A stretch of 64,000 bases of DNA from Glandiceps talaboti (lineage: Eukaryota; Hemichordata; Enteropneusta; Spengelidae): the NCBI RefSeq assembly GCF_964340395.1, contig NC_135558.1, positions 3,608,501 to 3,672,500 of the forward strand. Reading direction: 5' to 3'. Positions 31,531 through 45,023 of the stretch are shown here, in pieces. The first letter of the stretch is position 1. The number at the start of each line of letters is the position of its first letter. Below the pieces are notes generated by a model. That model worked only from the letters and a program-made list of their open reading frames with translations, was not told where the DNA came from and did not search any database. The position numbers and the translations under genes are program-made.

Positions 31531-33266
31531 CTTTGACCTGTACGTTAACTTTATACACAACATCGCGGACGGACAGGTATTTTGCTAATAAATTCTGACA
31601 CTGTTCACGGCCACCATAAATTTTACAAACGCAACCCACGTACCTCGATCGAGTTAACAGTAAACACTCGCCGTGAATCAAAAACTCACCTTTCTAGACT
31701 AGCCTTGTCGCCAACTTCAATATTTCTTTCCGTTCTGTGCGTACAACGTGGACTGTTTAAACAACAAAATCAAATGATTGCAGAAATATAGACAACGAAC
31801 TCGAGATTGGCAATAGTCCGTTTCAGTTCAAATCAGAAGCCTGCATAAAAATATTCACTGTTAACATGTTAGCTTGGCATTATCGCACAGGTTTGTTGTG
31901 ATGTTCAACGTAAAACAGCAAAATGGCGATGTACATACAGGTGATGTAGTCCAAAGTCCAATTTTGTGATCTGTTTAATAGTTCGGGGTTCGGCTGCTAC
32001 TTTACTCTTGCATAGCAATTCACCATCGCACTACCATCCCGGGCTACCATCATGGCCATGGCATACAATTTCAGTCAGTTGCCGTGATAACGGTGATACA
32101 CGTATTTATTTTGTCACAGAGCAGATCTTGATCAGAGCATATATGTCGACCCGGGAATTCAACCCAAAAATGGCGCGAAGTCCAGTCGTACTATACTTTG
32201 AACACAGACCTTGCCCAGAGACTTCTTATCTCAAGAAGCTCTCCATAACGAACCAAACCAAGCCAGATGAACTTAGTAGTTCAGAAATGTGTTTTGAATA
32301 TGAAATCACCAACAGTTTTGCTAAATTTCTGTAGATCTCACACGTATATATACCTACGATATGGTCAATATGAAATCCACTTAGATTACAGGTTGGTGTG
32401 GAGAGCTTCTTGAAATAATATGACCATGGAGAGGTAGAAAGGAGAGAAATGGTGAGACCATGATGTGACTCGTAGCCTGTGATATGTTTCACGTATGCCC
32501 GAAGATATGTATATGAAACTTTAAAATAGCAAACACTGAACACTGGTTTCTGAGATGCTCAGTACAAAGATTTTTCTGATATTTTTCCTTTTCGTACTTA
32601 TAGAAATTCGCTGTCCCATCGTTGTAGAACCTCTTTCACGACATCTGTAAAACACGCTACGTCAGGATTTTTCAATATTCTTTGTGAATTCGGAAATACG
32701 AGGGTTAATGTTGTCTGGAATTGAAGCAGTACTACCAGCCTGTGAGGTACGCCGTGACGGCACGCCCTCACACATCATCGGTCAAGCCCTCTCGCTATGT
32801 GTGAACACGTTTACCTGAGAGAGGAGGCCGTTGAGGGCGGAATGGCACAATGTGTCTTACAGTCTCATATAACATACTATGCCAAGTGTTATTAACCCAA
32901 TTCAGTTGTTTAGTTTCATTGTTTGTAACAGGTTCCATTCGTCCACGGTCTGATGTCAGCAGTTGTACCATAGACATAGTCCCATACCAGTTTTAAAATT
33001 ATCAAAATCAACTTTCCAATTGATAGCCTACTCTTTTGTCATGGAATTACAATAAGGTAACAAGCAGAATTTACGGAGGGGGGTTGAGTAGAAAATGTGG
33101 GGGGGGGGGGGGCACGACACGCCGTACTTTACAGACAGAGTTTGGCCTCAGACCAACAAACATGACGTGTTCTGAAATTTGGCGTGTTGTGACAACAATT
33201 TTTGTCTAAGGCGAGCATCCCCACCACTATTTCATATAGGATTAACCTTTGGGGTGTATTACGATC

Positions 33267-33268
33267 GA

Positions 33269-33344
<76 letters not shown>

Positions 33345-33376
33345 GGTGGTGGTGGTGGTGTCGTCGGTGTTGTTGA

Positions 33377-33413
<37 letters not shown>

Positions 33414-33515
33414 GGATACAAATAGTTTTGATTAGCATGTCGTATGAACAAATAAACGAACGAACAAACAAACAAACAAACAAACAAACAAACAAACAAA
33501 CAAACAAACAAACAA
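33267..33515. repeat. Compound (TTG)n/(TGG)n/(TTG)n and (CAAA)n microsatellites
   Basis: (TTG)n to about 33329, (TGG)n to about 33360, a second TTG run to about 33414, and an AACA/CAAA run at about 33460-33515. Confidence 0.95.
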
Positions 33516-34214
33516 CAACGACAGTTAAATAAATACTGACAAATATGAACATGAATTACAAATCAATATCTACAATGTTTTTATGCAAAAAGAATTAGGT
33601 TTTATTCCTTTATTGTTTTGTGTGTTTTCGTAAAAAATAACTAGCTAAGCCAGAGACCCCCGCGTTATAACGATGATCATGAGAAGGCTGAAATTTCTGA
33701 ATTAAATCTCCCAGGTCAATCATAGAGGTGTATCCCCCAAATACATCTATGGGTCAATGGACTGCAATGTCGCCATACAACGATGCCTCGTCACGGTGCA
33801 CTCGTACGGTGTATTGTCACTCTAAGACGATGTGAATAATCTTACGGGTAAGACTGGTCATCACCACGAATCCTAGCAGTGTGTACTGGAATGCAAAACG
33901 CTGCGATCTTGGTAAACTCTCTGGCAACAAAGGTTGGATACTTTATCTCATGTGTATTTGTTTAATTCATTTGATTCCTGGAAGTTTCTAGGAGAACTTC
34001 TTCACTTGGACAGAGGACACTTCATTCTACTTTGTGAGTAAGCTTATTGGTGTATGTCCATACAAAATATACTCAACCAAGAAGTGGTTCGCATAGGTTC
34101 ACATTACTGTTTTGAGACAGTGCATATGGCTCTGAGTCGTAGAATTACTATAGTATGAGCAAACAAAATTTACATTTACAACTAATGGAAACATAGACAA
34201 CGGAGGAGACTTCA

Positions 34215-34383
34215 TAGTCTATATGCTAGACCTCGGATGTTCTTCCGATAAAATACGACACACGACCGAACGAACATCGCTATCGAGGATGGAACATCCA
34301 AGGTCTGTTCGGGCAAGCCCTCACTGCGAACTTCGTTCGCTTATAGTATCGAAAGAAAGCCCGAACGTCTAGCAGCAAGACTA
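34215..34383. mobile_element. Small MITE-like element with TAGTCT...AGACTA ends
   Basis: The left end TAGTCTATATGCTAGAC mirrors the right end GTCTAGCAGCAAGACTA imperfectly; total 169 bp, non-coding. The same right end plus the GCCCTCACT segment upstream recurs near 16360-16424. The word GACTTCA lies on both flanks, offset by two bases on the right, so a target duplication is only suggestive. Confidence 0.55.
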
Positions 34384-37295
34384 GGGACTTCATTGGTTTC
34401 CAGTTTTTTATTACTAATGCTTGCCCTCCATAACCTAAGGATGCCCTCCATAACCCATGATGGCAAGCATAAGTATATCGACACCTGTTGTTGATGTGGC
34501 CTTGGGTTTTACTTTTGTAGTACAGTACTAGTGTGAGAGTTCGACCCCTTTCACCCGTGAGTGTTGTTGATTTTAACTTGTTACATAATGACCACTTTTA
34601 CCCTTTTATCTTATTTGACAGTGAAACACATCGGATCGAGTCTGGAGAGATTTGTTGCAAACCTAGTGTTAGGGGGCTAGTCATTTTAACTGGAGGGGGG
34701 TGAAGTTGGACATGGGTTTTCTCAAACCGTTGCCCCTCCCCCGGGGAAATATGTACATCGTTATCTGAGTATGACAGTACACTGTGACAACCTAAATTAT
34801 TGGGTGACTTATTACATGCAATTCATATAACTATTTCTAACAAACTTGGTCTACACAAATTAGTCAATGTTGACAGGAAGTACCACAAACTATAATTATA
34901 ATATTCAATATACACTATAATGCTACCTATGATATATATACCTGTTTTTTTTTTACACTGCAGTATGAAATCTAAGATTATGTTTAGAATCAAATACAAC
35001 TTTATGTGCAATGTATATTCTACTATGAATTTAAAATTGTTTTGTTTTTTATGGTCATTCAGATGTAGGCAATACCACACTCCTTTCATAGTTCTATTCA
35101 GAACAAGTATTTATTTTGACTGTGACAAACTGATTAACTCAAATGAACAGTTAAAATATCAATCAAAATGCTGTGTTCACTTCTATAAATACCCTGCATT
35201 TGTAGCCACAGACAACATTGGCTATGTTACATCATAGGGTCTATGGTTAAATGTAAGTTGCAGCAAATAATCGCTAGTATAGATTGAAGCAAATGCATCA
35301 TGGGAATCAAAGGGTTTATCTGCTGTAATACACCAGTGATGCCCATTCATAAATACTATATTCTAATTACTATATAGTAATTATTTTCTTATTTGAAAAA
35401 TAGTGCTCATAGCCATAGCGCGAGTATATTTGTACATATAGGTAGAGGGACTGTGAGATACGGGAAGGGTCTCTCTCTCTCTCCAGAAGCAGGATATTTT
35501 ACCAAATTACTGTTGTTCAGGGAGTGATTAGGATAATATTTCTCTATCAGACAACAATACTGTTTGACTAAAAGTTGTTAAAATACCAATAATTAGAAGA
35601 CATTTTATATGTTAATTAGAGGTTTGTTTTATCTATAAATAATATAGTAATAACTTGAAACCATGATTCATTTGGTGCGGACCCAAAAATCAATTTGATT
35701 GAATTTATTTCAGCTGTAGCAAATTCAACTTCAAAATGTTAATATACACTGATCGTGTTGTTTCCCAAAGTGATACCCACTTCAAATGGTATTTTCTAAC
35801 ATGACCCCTCAAGTGGTATATTCCAAATTGAACCCCCCCCCCCCATCACACACCAAAATCCCGTCCAGCCAATTAAAAATGACCAACACTTTACATCAGG
35901 TACCACATACACATAATATTGCAAACATTATATGAATAGAATCGGTTGTTATCAGATAGTTATTTTATCAAAACTCACTTTTGTGTGTCCTTATTTAAAA
36001 CACTTCAAATTTGACTTTGATTTTGTGGGGGAATACGGGGACTTGTGGGGAGGGGGGGATACGGGGACAACAAATGTTCAAATTCAACAACCCCCCCCCC
36101 CTTCATTGAATATGACCAGGCAAGTGAATAACTCACATTGTATTGTGTCTCTCTGTGTGTTCTAGAGATTATTCCATCGTTTATCGCATAGCCATGATTA
36201 TAACACAACATATGGCGTTCTAACCAAGTATGGGTTTTAAATCGAATCTTTCAGGTACAGTTGTACTGTGGAATGCAACATACCAACTCGAGAGTGTGTT
36301 TTTAATTCAAGACTAAACGATCTGTCGCGAGACTCGTACGTGATTCTTCGCCAAGATTCAATGTTGTGGGTGTCTATACTTGCATCGTGACGTAACGACC
36401 ACACAGGTATATAGTAACGGACATCACATATACAATCGTCATCAATCTGAAGTGTTTATGTGGTTAATACAATATTCGGTAGCTTGGCCACCATGACTGA
36501 CTGACTGGCTGGCTGTATTATTGGCTCTGTGATTGTTGATCACAGTCTGTACGCCTAACGTGTACAAACATTATAATCAATCGAACTGTGACAGTATCTG
36601 CTGTAATATGTTATCTGAAGGTCTGAAGATGTCGTTGGATGGAGTTCTAGCAAACCTGGCAACAAAGGTACGGTGCTACAAACGTTTTGTATTGCCTGAG
36701 TACATTGTTTTACCAACTAGAAGTAGTATACTATGAAACAGATTGTTGTATATAATAATACGCAATGGTAGATGATGATGTAATAGTCCTGTAAGACGGA
36801 CAACCCGCGATATTCATACTCAAGGAGATTAGTGAAGCCAACCTTATTATTATTAGACAGGCGCCATCTTTTACATTTATGTTAAAAAATTATAATCTTA
36901 ATATCAATACATTGAATCCATCTCAGCTTTTAACAATATTTTGAAGGACTTGTAGATCGAAGAACTTGCTAAATCGTCTCTTATCTAATCTGGTTGTAAA
37001 TATTTCCTGTAATTTGAGAACGATGAAATAATAGAGCGGAAATAAATAGTATTACGTAATCGTAAAATATGGTATTGTTCAAAGAGAGACGTTGGTTTAG
37101 GTTAATTAAATTGTGTTGAATAGACAATAATCCGGGACATTATTTGATAAAACCAGAATGGAGTAGGCAATTAAAAAACAGTGACGTTGGATATTATGTA
37201 TGGGAAGCCGTTCAGGCCAAAAGTATTTTTTTATTTTTGCTATAGTATTTTATATTTTTCGTACTTACAAACTAATTTTAACAGTTTATGTACTT

Positions 37296-37450
37296 TTATT
37301 CCATGTGAACATTATTTTAATTGAAATAAGTTTGCATTTATTTGAGAATATTGTTTTATTTTTCGTCAAATAAACTTTTATTCCATGTTCACATTATTTT
37401 AATTGAAATAAGTTTGCATTTATTTGAAAATATTGTTTTATTTTTCGTCA
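37296..37450. repeat. Tandem duplication, about 77-bp unit
   Basis: Two almost identical copies of a block containing ATTGAAATAAGTTTGCATTT and TTGTTTTATTTTTCGTCAAA. The second copy forms the left end of the fold-back element that follows. Confidence 0.85.
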
Positions 37451-38751
37451 AACCAGAATTACTTTAAGGATTATATATAATTGAAAGTCAAAATATATTT
37501 TTGTTAAAGTTTTTTATTTTATTCTAAAAAAAAAAATTCAACTTTTTTTTTTCTTCCCAACTTTTTTTTTGGCCGAGTCTGCTGACCAGCGCCTGTCACG
37601 AGTACGTCGTGCTCGTGACAGGCATATCCTTCGACATCCATTACGACGTGTTTCGGCGTCAAATACACCTTCTCATTACCTTCGAAATTGGTCGCTCAAA
37701 CATTATATCAGATCTCAAAACTGTTAATTTACGTGTGATAGTATCTGTTTTTTCCAACAACCGCGACTTCAGCCGCGTACACCGTCACGTTAAGGTTATC
37801 GACCGCATGTATGATGTAAATTACATGATGTAGTACGTAGGACACGATCCATGTGCAAAGGGTAAAGGTAGTTAATCTAAAACAACTAAAGTTTGTTGCA
37901 TCAATAACAATTACATTCATTATTGTGAAACTGACCAGAATTGAAATAAGATGGTACACTATACTGTGAGCGTGAACAAAACAGCTTTAGGAACAAAAAC
38001 GTGAGGAAAACGAACGCGTATTTCCAATGGCCGGTCAGTCAGGTACTACTTCTTGTACGAACGCACATATTGACGTCGACCTGCTGTATTACATATCAAC
38101 CTAAACCAGCTTTTATCGCCTTGTTGTTGTTGTTGTTGTTGTTGTTGTAAAGATTCAGTTTACTTCATCGCACATTGTAGTATACATTCTCTCGGTGTTC
38201 TGAGTACACATGCATATATCATGAAAAGTTGAGAACAACACGTCTACGTATGTAATACAGCAGGTCGACGTCAACATGTGCGCTCGTACTAGAAGTACCT
38301 CACTGACCCATTGGAAATACCTTTACCCGTTGCACATGGATCGTACGCGGCTGAAGTCGCGGTTGTTGGAAAAAACAGATACTATCACACGTCAATTAAC
38401 AGTTTTGAGATCTGATGTAATGTTTGAGCGATCAATTTCGAAGGTAATAAGAATGTGATGTCAAAGGTCACGCCTCGTACTCGTGACAGGCGCCTGGTAC
38501 GAGCACGACGTGCTCTGCACCGGCGCCTGTCAGCAGACTCGGCCAAAAAAAAAAAGTTGGGAAGGAAAAAAAAAAAGTTGAAAATTTTTTTTTTAATAAT
38601 TTAAAAAATAAAATAAAAAACTTTAACAAAAATATATTTTGACTTTCAATTATATATAATCCTTAAAAAAATTCTGGTTTGACGAAAAGTAAAACAATAT
38701 TCTCAAATAAATGAAAACTTATTTCAATTAAAAATAATGTGAACATGGAAT
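37380..38751. mobile_element. 1.37-kb fold-back element with long inverted arms
   Basis: The left end ATTCCATGTTCACATTATTT is mirrored by the right end at 38751. The arms continue inward for at least 460 bp: AAAGTCAAAATATATTTTTG, GGCCGAGTCTGCTGACCAGC and CGCGACTTCAGCCGCGTACA on the left each have complements on the right. Homology continues to near the middle with indels (GCAGGTCGACGTC at about 38075 and 38262). It includes an internal hairpin of GCCTGTCACGAGTACG type. No coding potential; a non-autonomous palindromic element. Confidence 0.85.
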
Positions 38752-38796
38752 TATGAAGGCCCATTAGGGACATTTCCAGAAGCAAAAAAAAATAAT

Positions 38797-39245
38797 TATC
38801 TCGAGATAACGAGATAGTTTCTCGAGATCTCGAAAAACTATCTCGTTATCTCGAGAAACTATATCGAGATCTCGAGAAACTTTCTCGAGATCTCGAGAAA
38901 CATCTCGAGATCTCGAGAAACTATCTCGTTATCTCGAGAAACATCTCGCGATCTCGAGAAACTATCTCGTTATCTCGAGAAAACTTTCTCGAGATCTCGA
39001 GAAACTATCTCGTTATCTCGAGAAAAAATTATCTCGAGATAACGAGATAGTTTTCTCGAGATCTCGAAAAACTATCTCGTTATCTCGAGAAACTATATCG
39101 AGATCTCGAGAAACTTTCTCGAGATCTCGACAAACATCTCGCGATCTCGAGAAACTATCTCGTTATCTCGAGAAAACTTTCTCGAGATCTCGAGAAACTA
39201 TCTTGAGATCTCGAGAAACTATTTCGTTATCTCGAGATAGTTTCG
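38797..39245. repeat. Palindromic 21-bp satellite, block 1
   Basis: About 20 variants of a unit with core TCTCGTTATCTCGAGAAAC, alternating with CTCGAGATCTCGAG. Each unit is nearly self-complementary. Blocks 2-5 lie near 41.9, 55.0, 58.3 and 61.4 kb. Confidence 0.9.
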
Positions 39246-39600
39246 ATAAATTGAAAAAGACAGATGGTGTCAGTGATGGTGATATTACGAACCCCTGTTC
39301 TCTCGTACTTTGCTTCCACATACTGATACTGTTAGCCGGAAGGGGATTCGCATTGCCCCCCCCCCCCCCCCCCATGGCGAAATTGGAAGTCAAGAATTTA
39401 TGAAAAATTTGATACCTACATACATATGTACGTACGTACGTATGTACGCAAGCACGTACATACATACATACATACATACATACATACATACATACATACA
39501 TACATACATACATACATACATTCATACATACATACATACATACATACATACATACATACATACATACATACATACATACATACATACATACATACATACG
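39246..39600. repeat. Satellite-flank module, copy 1 (conserved 110 bp, C-run, TACA array)
   Basis: Contains CAGTGATGGTGATATTA, TACTTTGCTTCCACATACTG, GTTAGCCGGAAGG, a C-run (about 39355-39373), GTCAAGAATTTATGAAAAAT, then (TACA)n to 39599. The same order occurs at 42389-42661 and, inverted, at 57848-58315 and (decayed) 60993-61352. Confidence 0.88.
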
Positions 39601-40109
39601 TTACTGATGACAGAATCCAACTTTTTAATATTCGCTAAGTTTTCATATTTTGCGAGGTCACCGTGAACTCTCAGCTGTCATGAATTAATACTTAGAACAA
39701 ATGTTTGCATTTCGCGAATATTCTTCTTCTAAGATGACAACATTAAGTAATTAAAAGATCATCAGTGTCAAATAATGACTGATTACAGGCAGTTGGAAGA
39801 ACAATGACGTGATCACATTGTATAGCTAGTTTTCATATTTGTCAATATTATTTGCATTGAATTAAGGCGACGGCAATACTTACGTTTTAGTCATTTACGG
39901 TGCTGATTATTTGAGTATTGTATATTTTATGTTTATAATGGAATAAATGTAATAAAGTTCGGATTCATTCTTTGGAAGTTGGAGCAGAAGGCAACAGCTA
40001 GGCCTAGACTAGGAGCTTAGATCTGCCCCGTGGCCACTTCTAAATAATCCAGGTTAACCATGAACATTGTGTGCAGTTTGAGTTAATTTCCTATCCCGTG
40101 TACAGAGCG

Positions 40110-40247
<138 letters not shown>

Positions 40248-40532
40248 ACATTGAAGGAGGGTTACGTTCACAGTACCTACATCCAATTCTCCATATTTTG
40301 TAAGAACCTACGGTCGAGCTTACACTACAGTATTTGGTGACTTTATGTTGTACATTACCGACACTTTCTATGACAATAACTATCCTTTCTAGTATATCGA
40401 CAGCGGAAAATATTTGTCGAACTTCTACTGTTCCTGTTTCTGTGGGATGACTGCATATTTTACATGATTTAGTGTAAGACTCAAGACTTTTACACTGAAG
40501 GAGATGCAAACGTCCTCTCGCGACAAGTCGAC

Positions 40533-40783
40533 ACAGTCGCTTGTAAACTGTTATTCCTTTCCTAAAGGTTTTATTCTTGTCTAATGACGGTCCTAATACA
40601 GAACAATGACGTTATTATAGGGATTGGCGATATTCTTATAAAATCGGTTGTATTTATGACATCGCTACCGATTTTATAAGAATATCGCCAATCCGTATAA
40701 TAACGTCTTTGTTCTGTATTAGGACCGTCATAGACAAGAATAAAACCATTTAGGAAAGGAATAACAGTTTTACAAGCGACTGT
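40533..40783. mobile_element. 251-bp palindromic (fold-back) insertion in relic A
   Basis: Arms of about 115 bp (ACAGTCGCTTGTAAACTG ... mirrored by CAGTTTTACAAGCGACTGT) around a short centre near 40657. The second relic copy (about 57095-57110) lacks it and reads straight from GATAATCTGGGATCAT into TTGTCGCGAGAGG, giving the empty site. Confidence 0.82.
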
Positions 40784-41409
40784 GCCATGATCCCAGATTA
40801 TCGTCAATCTTGTGATTGTTGATGAGGTAAGTGGAAGATAGCCGATGGTTTTCTTTCCCAGCTTCTCGGATCACTATCCTCTGTTTTATCATTTTATCGG
40901 TATTGTATATGGCATATCCTGCAAGATTTGGACTATCGTCGTCGTCTTGGGGTTAAAAAGAATGACCTTGTGGAAGACAAGTTCAGGTTGAACCATCGTC
41001 ATACATCACCGCCCTCTACGGCGAGTGTTATCACCCTTACGTCTCCAACGATTTCATTTTCATCAATTTCCACCAGGTCCTTTTCTGTGAATATTATATT
41101 TGGATAGTAAAAATTCAGCTTTGACATGCACATTACATTAAAAAAACCAAAGGTTTTGCAGAAGTTGGTAAGAGTGAGGCGTCTGTCTTTGTCAACGTTC
41201 TTTAAATTCCGTTATAAGTTTCTTAACATGTTCATTGTTGCTAGAGTTTTCTATATTTATCTGGTAGCCGATCGATATATATATATATATACATTTGTTA
41301 ACGCTCATACATTGGTATACATGAATTTTGAATGAACACTATAGCATGTCTCCCGTCTTTTCATTCCTCTCCCAGTTGTTCCCAGTGTATTGTCCATGCA
41401 ATATACCAA

Positions 41410-41411
<2 letters not shown>

Positions 41412-41442
<31 letters not shown>

Positions 41443-41592
41443 CATACATACATACATACATACATACGTACATACGTACATACGTACATACACGTACATA
41501 CATACGTACATACATACATACATATATACGTACATACATACATACATACGTACATACATACATACGTACATACGTACATACGTACACACATA
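41412..41592. repeat. (TACA)n/(TACG)n microsatellite
   Basis: Tetranucleotide array with TACG variants inside relic A; absent at the matching place in relic B. Confidence 0.95.
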
Positions 41593-41924
41593 CTTATTTA
41601 ACGAATATCTGGAAAAGACTATAAAATAACTGAAGTTCAAAACTCTATAAAATACTTCAATACAAAGTTAACGAAAGCTAGTAAAACGGTAGTGTAACTG
41701 GCCTGTGATGAATGGAAACGCCTCTGTTAAGGTGATTCGTTTAGACTATATGCGAACTCACTATACAATATACAATAATATCTTGTAAGTTGTATAGTGC
41801 AAAGCAGAACTCGGAACGAAATCGTTGATGTCACACTAATGGCAATCTAACTACAGATTGGATTTTAATCAGATTGAAAGAAGTTCATATTCCCATAAAT
41901 AACAGGAATAGTGCACGTACTATA

Positions 41925-42388
41925 TATTTCGAGATATTTCTCGAGATAACGAGATAGTTTCTCGAGATATCGAGATAGTTTCTCGAGATAACGAGATATA
42001 GGTTCTCGAGATCTCAAGATATTTCTCGAGATAACGAGATAGTTTCTCGAGATCTCGAGAAACTATCTCGTTATCTCGAGAAACATCTCGCGATCTCGAG
42101 AAACTATCTCGTTATCTCGAGAGAAATATCTCGAGATCTCAAGAAAACTTTCTCGAGATCTCGAGAAACTATCTCGTTATCTCGAGAAACATCTCGCGAT
42201 CTCGAGAAACTATCTCGTTATCTCGAGAGAAATATCTCGAGATCTCAAGAAAACTTTCTCGAGATCTCGAGAAACTATCTCGTTATCTCGAGAAACATCT
42301 CGCGATTTCGAGAAACTATCTCGTTATCTCGAGAAAACTTTCTCGAGATCTCGAGAAACTATTTCGTTATCTCGAGATAGTTTCGATA
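41925..42388. repeat. Palindromic 21-bp satellite, block 2
   Basis: Same CTCGTTATCTCGAGAAAC-type units as block 1, followed in the same order by the conserved module. Confidence 0.9.
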
Positions 42389-42661
42389 AATTGAAAGAGA
42401 CAGACTGTGTCAGTGATGGTGATATTAACCCCTGTTCTGTCGTACTTTGCTTCCACATACTGATACTGTTAGCCGGAAGGTGATTCGCATTGCCCCCCCC
42501 CCCCCCTTGCGAAAATGGAAGTCAAGAATTTATGAAAAATTGGATACCTACATACATATGTACGTTCGTACGTACGTACGCAAGCACGTACATACATACA
42601 TACATACATACATACATACATACATACATACATACATACATACATACATACATACATACAT
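42389..42661. repeat. Satellite-flank module, copy 2
   Basis: Close match to the module at 39246-39600, including the C-run (about 42494-42507) and a terminal TACA array. Confidence 0.88.
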
Positions 42662-44480
42662 AACCAATTGGCATCGTCATGTGACACCTTCTAAACTTTC
42701 ACTGTAAATGACTATTCCCCATACACGCGAAGGTTTTATGTAAGTCGACTATTCTGACAGAAAATAAGTCTTGGACATAACCAAGTCTTGTAAACCGCTG
42801 ATTGAATCCCTTTATTTTGAATATTTTTTCATCTAGAGACACAAAGTTACGTCTTCACCAAATATCAAGGCAAATGGCACATAGGCACATACACAAACAC
42901 ATACACACATCCCTCACAGACACATTTTATGAGATAATGGTACTGAATTATTACACTCATGTCAAAGCATGGTCCCCATTTATAATTACATTTAACACAT
43001 TTCACAAAGTTTTTATAGCACAATGTACAATGATCTTTATTTATTGAGAAAACAACTGAACTAGTTTCAGAAAATACCAAAAAGCTTATTACAGTGAGTC
43101 GTCACCTACCATTACTTGTGATCTCACAGAAACATCAAGTGTTGAGCTAGTGTATTTTAAGAGTACCCTTGCTATGGGGCTATTGCATCATGGGAGTCAG
43201 AAGAAATATATTAGAGATATGCTGCACCCCCATATACAAAATGGCAGCCATGAATATTTAGTATGCAACAAACCACTGAATACATTAAAATTGCAGACTC
43301 CCAGGATGCAATGGCCAAAGATACCCTTTGAAGGCACAAGAACTTGATACCAATACATTATATACCAATAAAGCAGCCACCCTCCCAGTATCTGCCAACT
43401 ACTTTGGTGATCACTTAAAATACCAAAAAACACTTTAATAAATGGGTAAAAAAAACTCCAGAAAACACAGGCGTCATCAGGTTGAGGACAGCCATTTCAA
43501 GATTTAATAACACCTACAATTACTTGTAATTTCCAGGTAACATCAAGTTGATCTTAACCTAGTCCATTTATACAGTGCCTTTGCTATGAGCTATTGCATC
43601 ATTCGATTCTACACTTTAGCAAAATGTCACTATATCCTGGAGATGCTTTCTTTTTTAAAATATGCAAGGTGTGCTTCACATTATTCAAAGTAGGCACTAA
43701 ACAAGGAAAAAGGCTAAGCATAGAACAACATGATGGTTTTTATTATTAACTACCGATATATGGTAGTACATTACCAGATCTTCTCTTTATCAATTTTGTC
43801 ATCACTTTTCTGGAACAATGATTTTGTACATTCACAACATTGACAATTTTGTAATTATACAAGTTGAAAATCACAATTATATCCTGACTTTGTTGCTTTC
43901 ATAAACAAGTATGCAAAATTCTATGTAACAGATCTTTGGAAAAACACTGATCTAAACGACAAACACACTAAACTTAAAACCAATGAAAACTGTGATAAAA
44001 GCCAACAGATCTGCGTTAACATCATAACTTTATACTTAATTACATGTGTCTATTTCCTCCTAAGTTGTCAACATATTTCACTAACATTTGTTCTGAATAT
44101 GCTATTACATAGCTATCATATGTAACTTATTTCTTAGTCTATAGTCACTTTACACATCTCTATAGAATTATACATGTTTTCCCTTGATCGCTTCCATTTC
44201 AGATGTTTTTATCACAAATTGTCCTTCATATAAATGACATCCTGCATGAAAAAACTGATGTAATAGGTAGATAGTCGACTACTTCTAAACCTTTAACAAT
44301 GACTACCGCCACTTTGTCCACTTACTCTATGGGTAGTCATGTTATAATTATGCTATGTGATTACTTTATTGCATTTTGGACAAACTTGATAATACGAATG
44401 CCATTGCCTGAATGATCAACCGGACACTATATCTATGTATTACTAAAATTTGTGTGTGGCTTGGCCGGTTCATGTCCAAG
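42662..44480. other. Stretch without a gene; one diverged internal duplication
   Basis: Segments at about 43095-43193 and 43495-43602 are related (both end in a TTGCTATG...GAGCTATTGCATCAT-like string). No coding region seen. Confidence 0.45.
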
Positions 44481-44680
44481 ACTGATTTTGTCACATAGAA
44501 ATATGTGGGAAGAGACAAGGTGTCACTCAAATCTTGAAAATCTACCCGACTATTTCCAAACTGTACTATACCTGAGCTTTCATTAGCTTGTGCGTGAACA
44601 GGTGGTAATGACTGGTGTGGCTGAGAAGAAATAGTTTCACTATCTATTTCTGTGATAAACTGATTTATATACTCATTCAG
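44480..44680 (-). pseudogene. Duplicated fragment of the HECT-like gene
   Basis: Roughly 190 bp match 49865-50050 of the intact gene on the same strand (shared strings include CTCAAATCTTGAAAATC, GCTTGTGCGTGAACAGGTGG and CTGAGAAGAAATAGTTTCAC). It corresponds to the acidic/serine-rich linker, about residues 283-345 of the 684-residue protein. Single-base changes and loss of both ends show a dead partial copy. Confidence 0.85.
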
Positions 44681-45023
44681 AAAGATTTAGCACAAAAACT
44701 AAATTTCCTTATCAAAACTCAGCAATTACTTTGATGCAAAAAATCTTTTGGCCATGACATTTTATGAATGACAGAATATGTTTTGGAAATATGGGGCAAA
44801 GAAAGCCTCAACCAATGACAATATAGTTACACATCTGCATACAATCACACAAACCTGGTACAGTCTATAGTTTAATGTAAATACAACAGCCTCAATTTGC
44901 AGAATAACTTCATCATATCCAGTATGGTTCATATCAGGTGTCTATTATTCATCATGGAGTACTGTCATGTCTGTAGACACACCTGGCGTGTTTGGTTTGT
45001 AATCATGAGTGGGTGCATAGAGA

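Larger units (their letters stand above)
29360..37375. other. Gene-poor, repeat-rich region
   Basis: No gene that I can support. It contains G/C-runs (about 30518-30526, 31236-31247, 33100-33112, 35836-35844 and 36090-36100), several microsatellites and small hairpin elements listed separately. An unassigned open frame (31966-32334) shows no known domain. Confidence 0.45.

Noticed and set aside
31966-32334. 122-codon frame
   Set aside because: No recognisable motif, splice context or conservation evidence; length is within chance for this window size.
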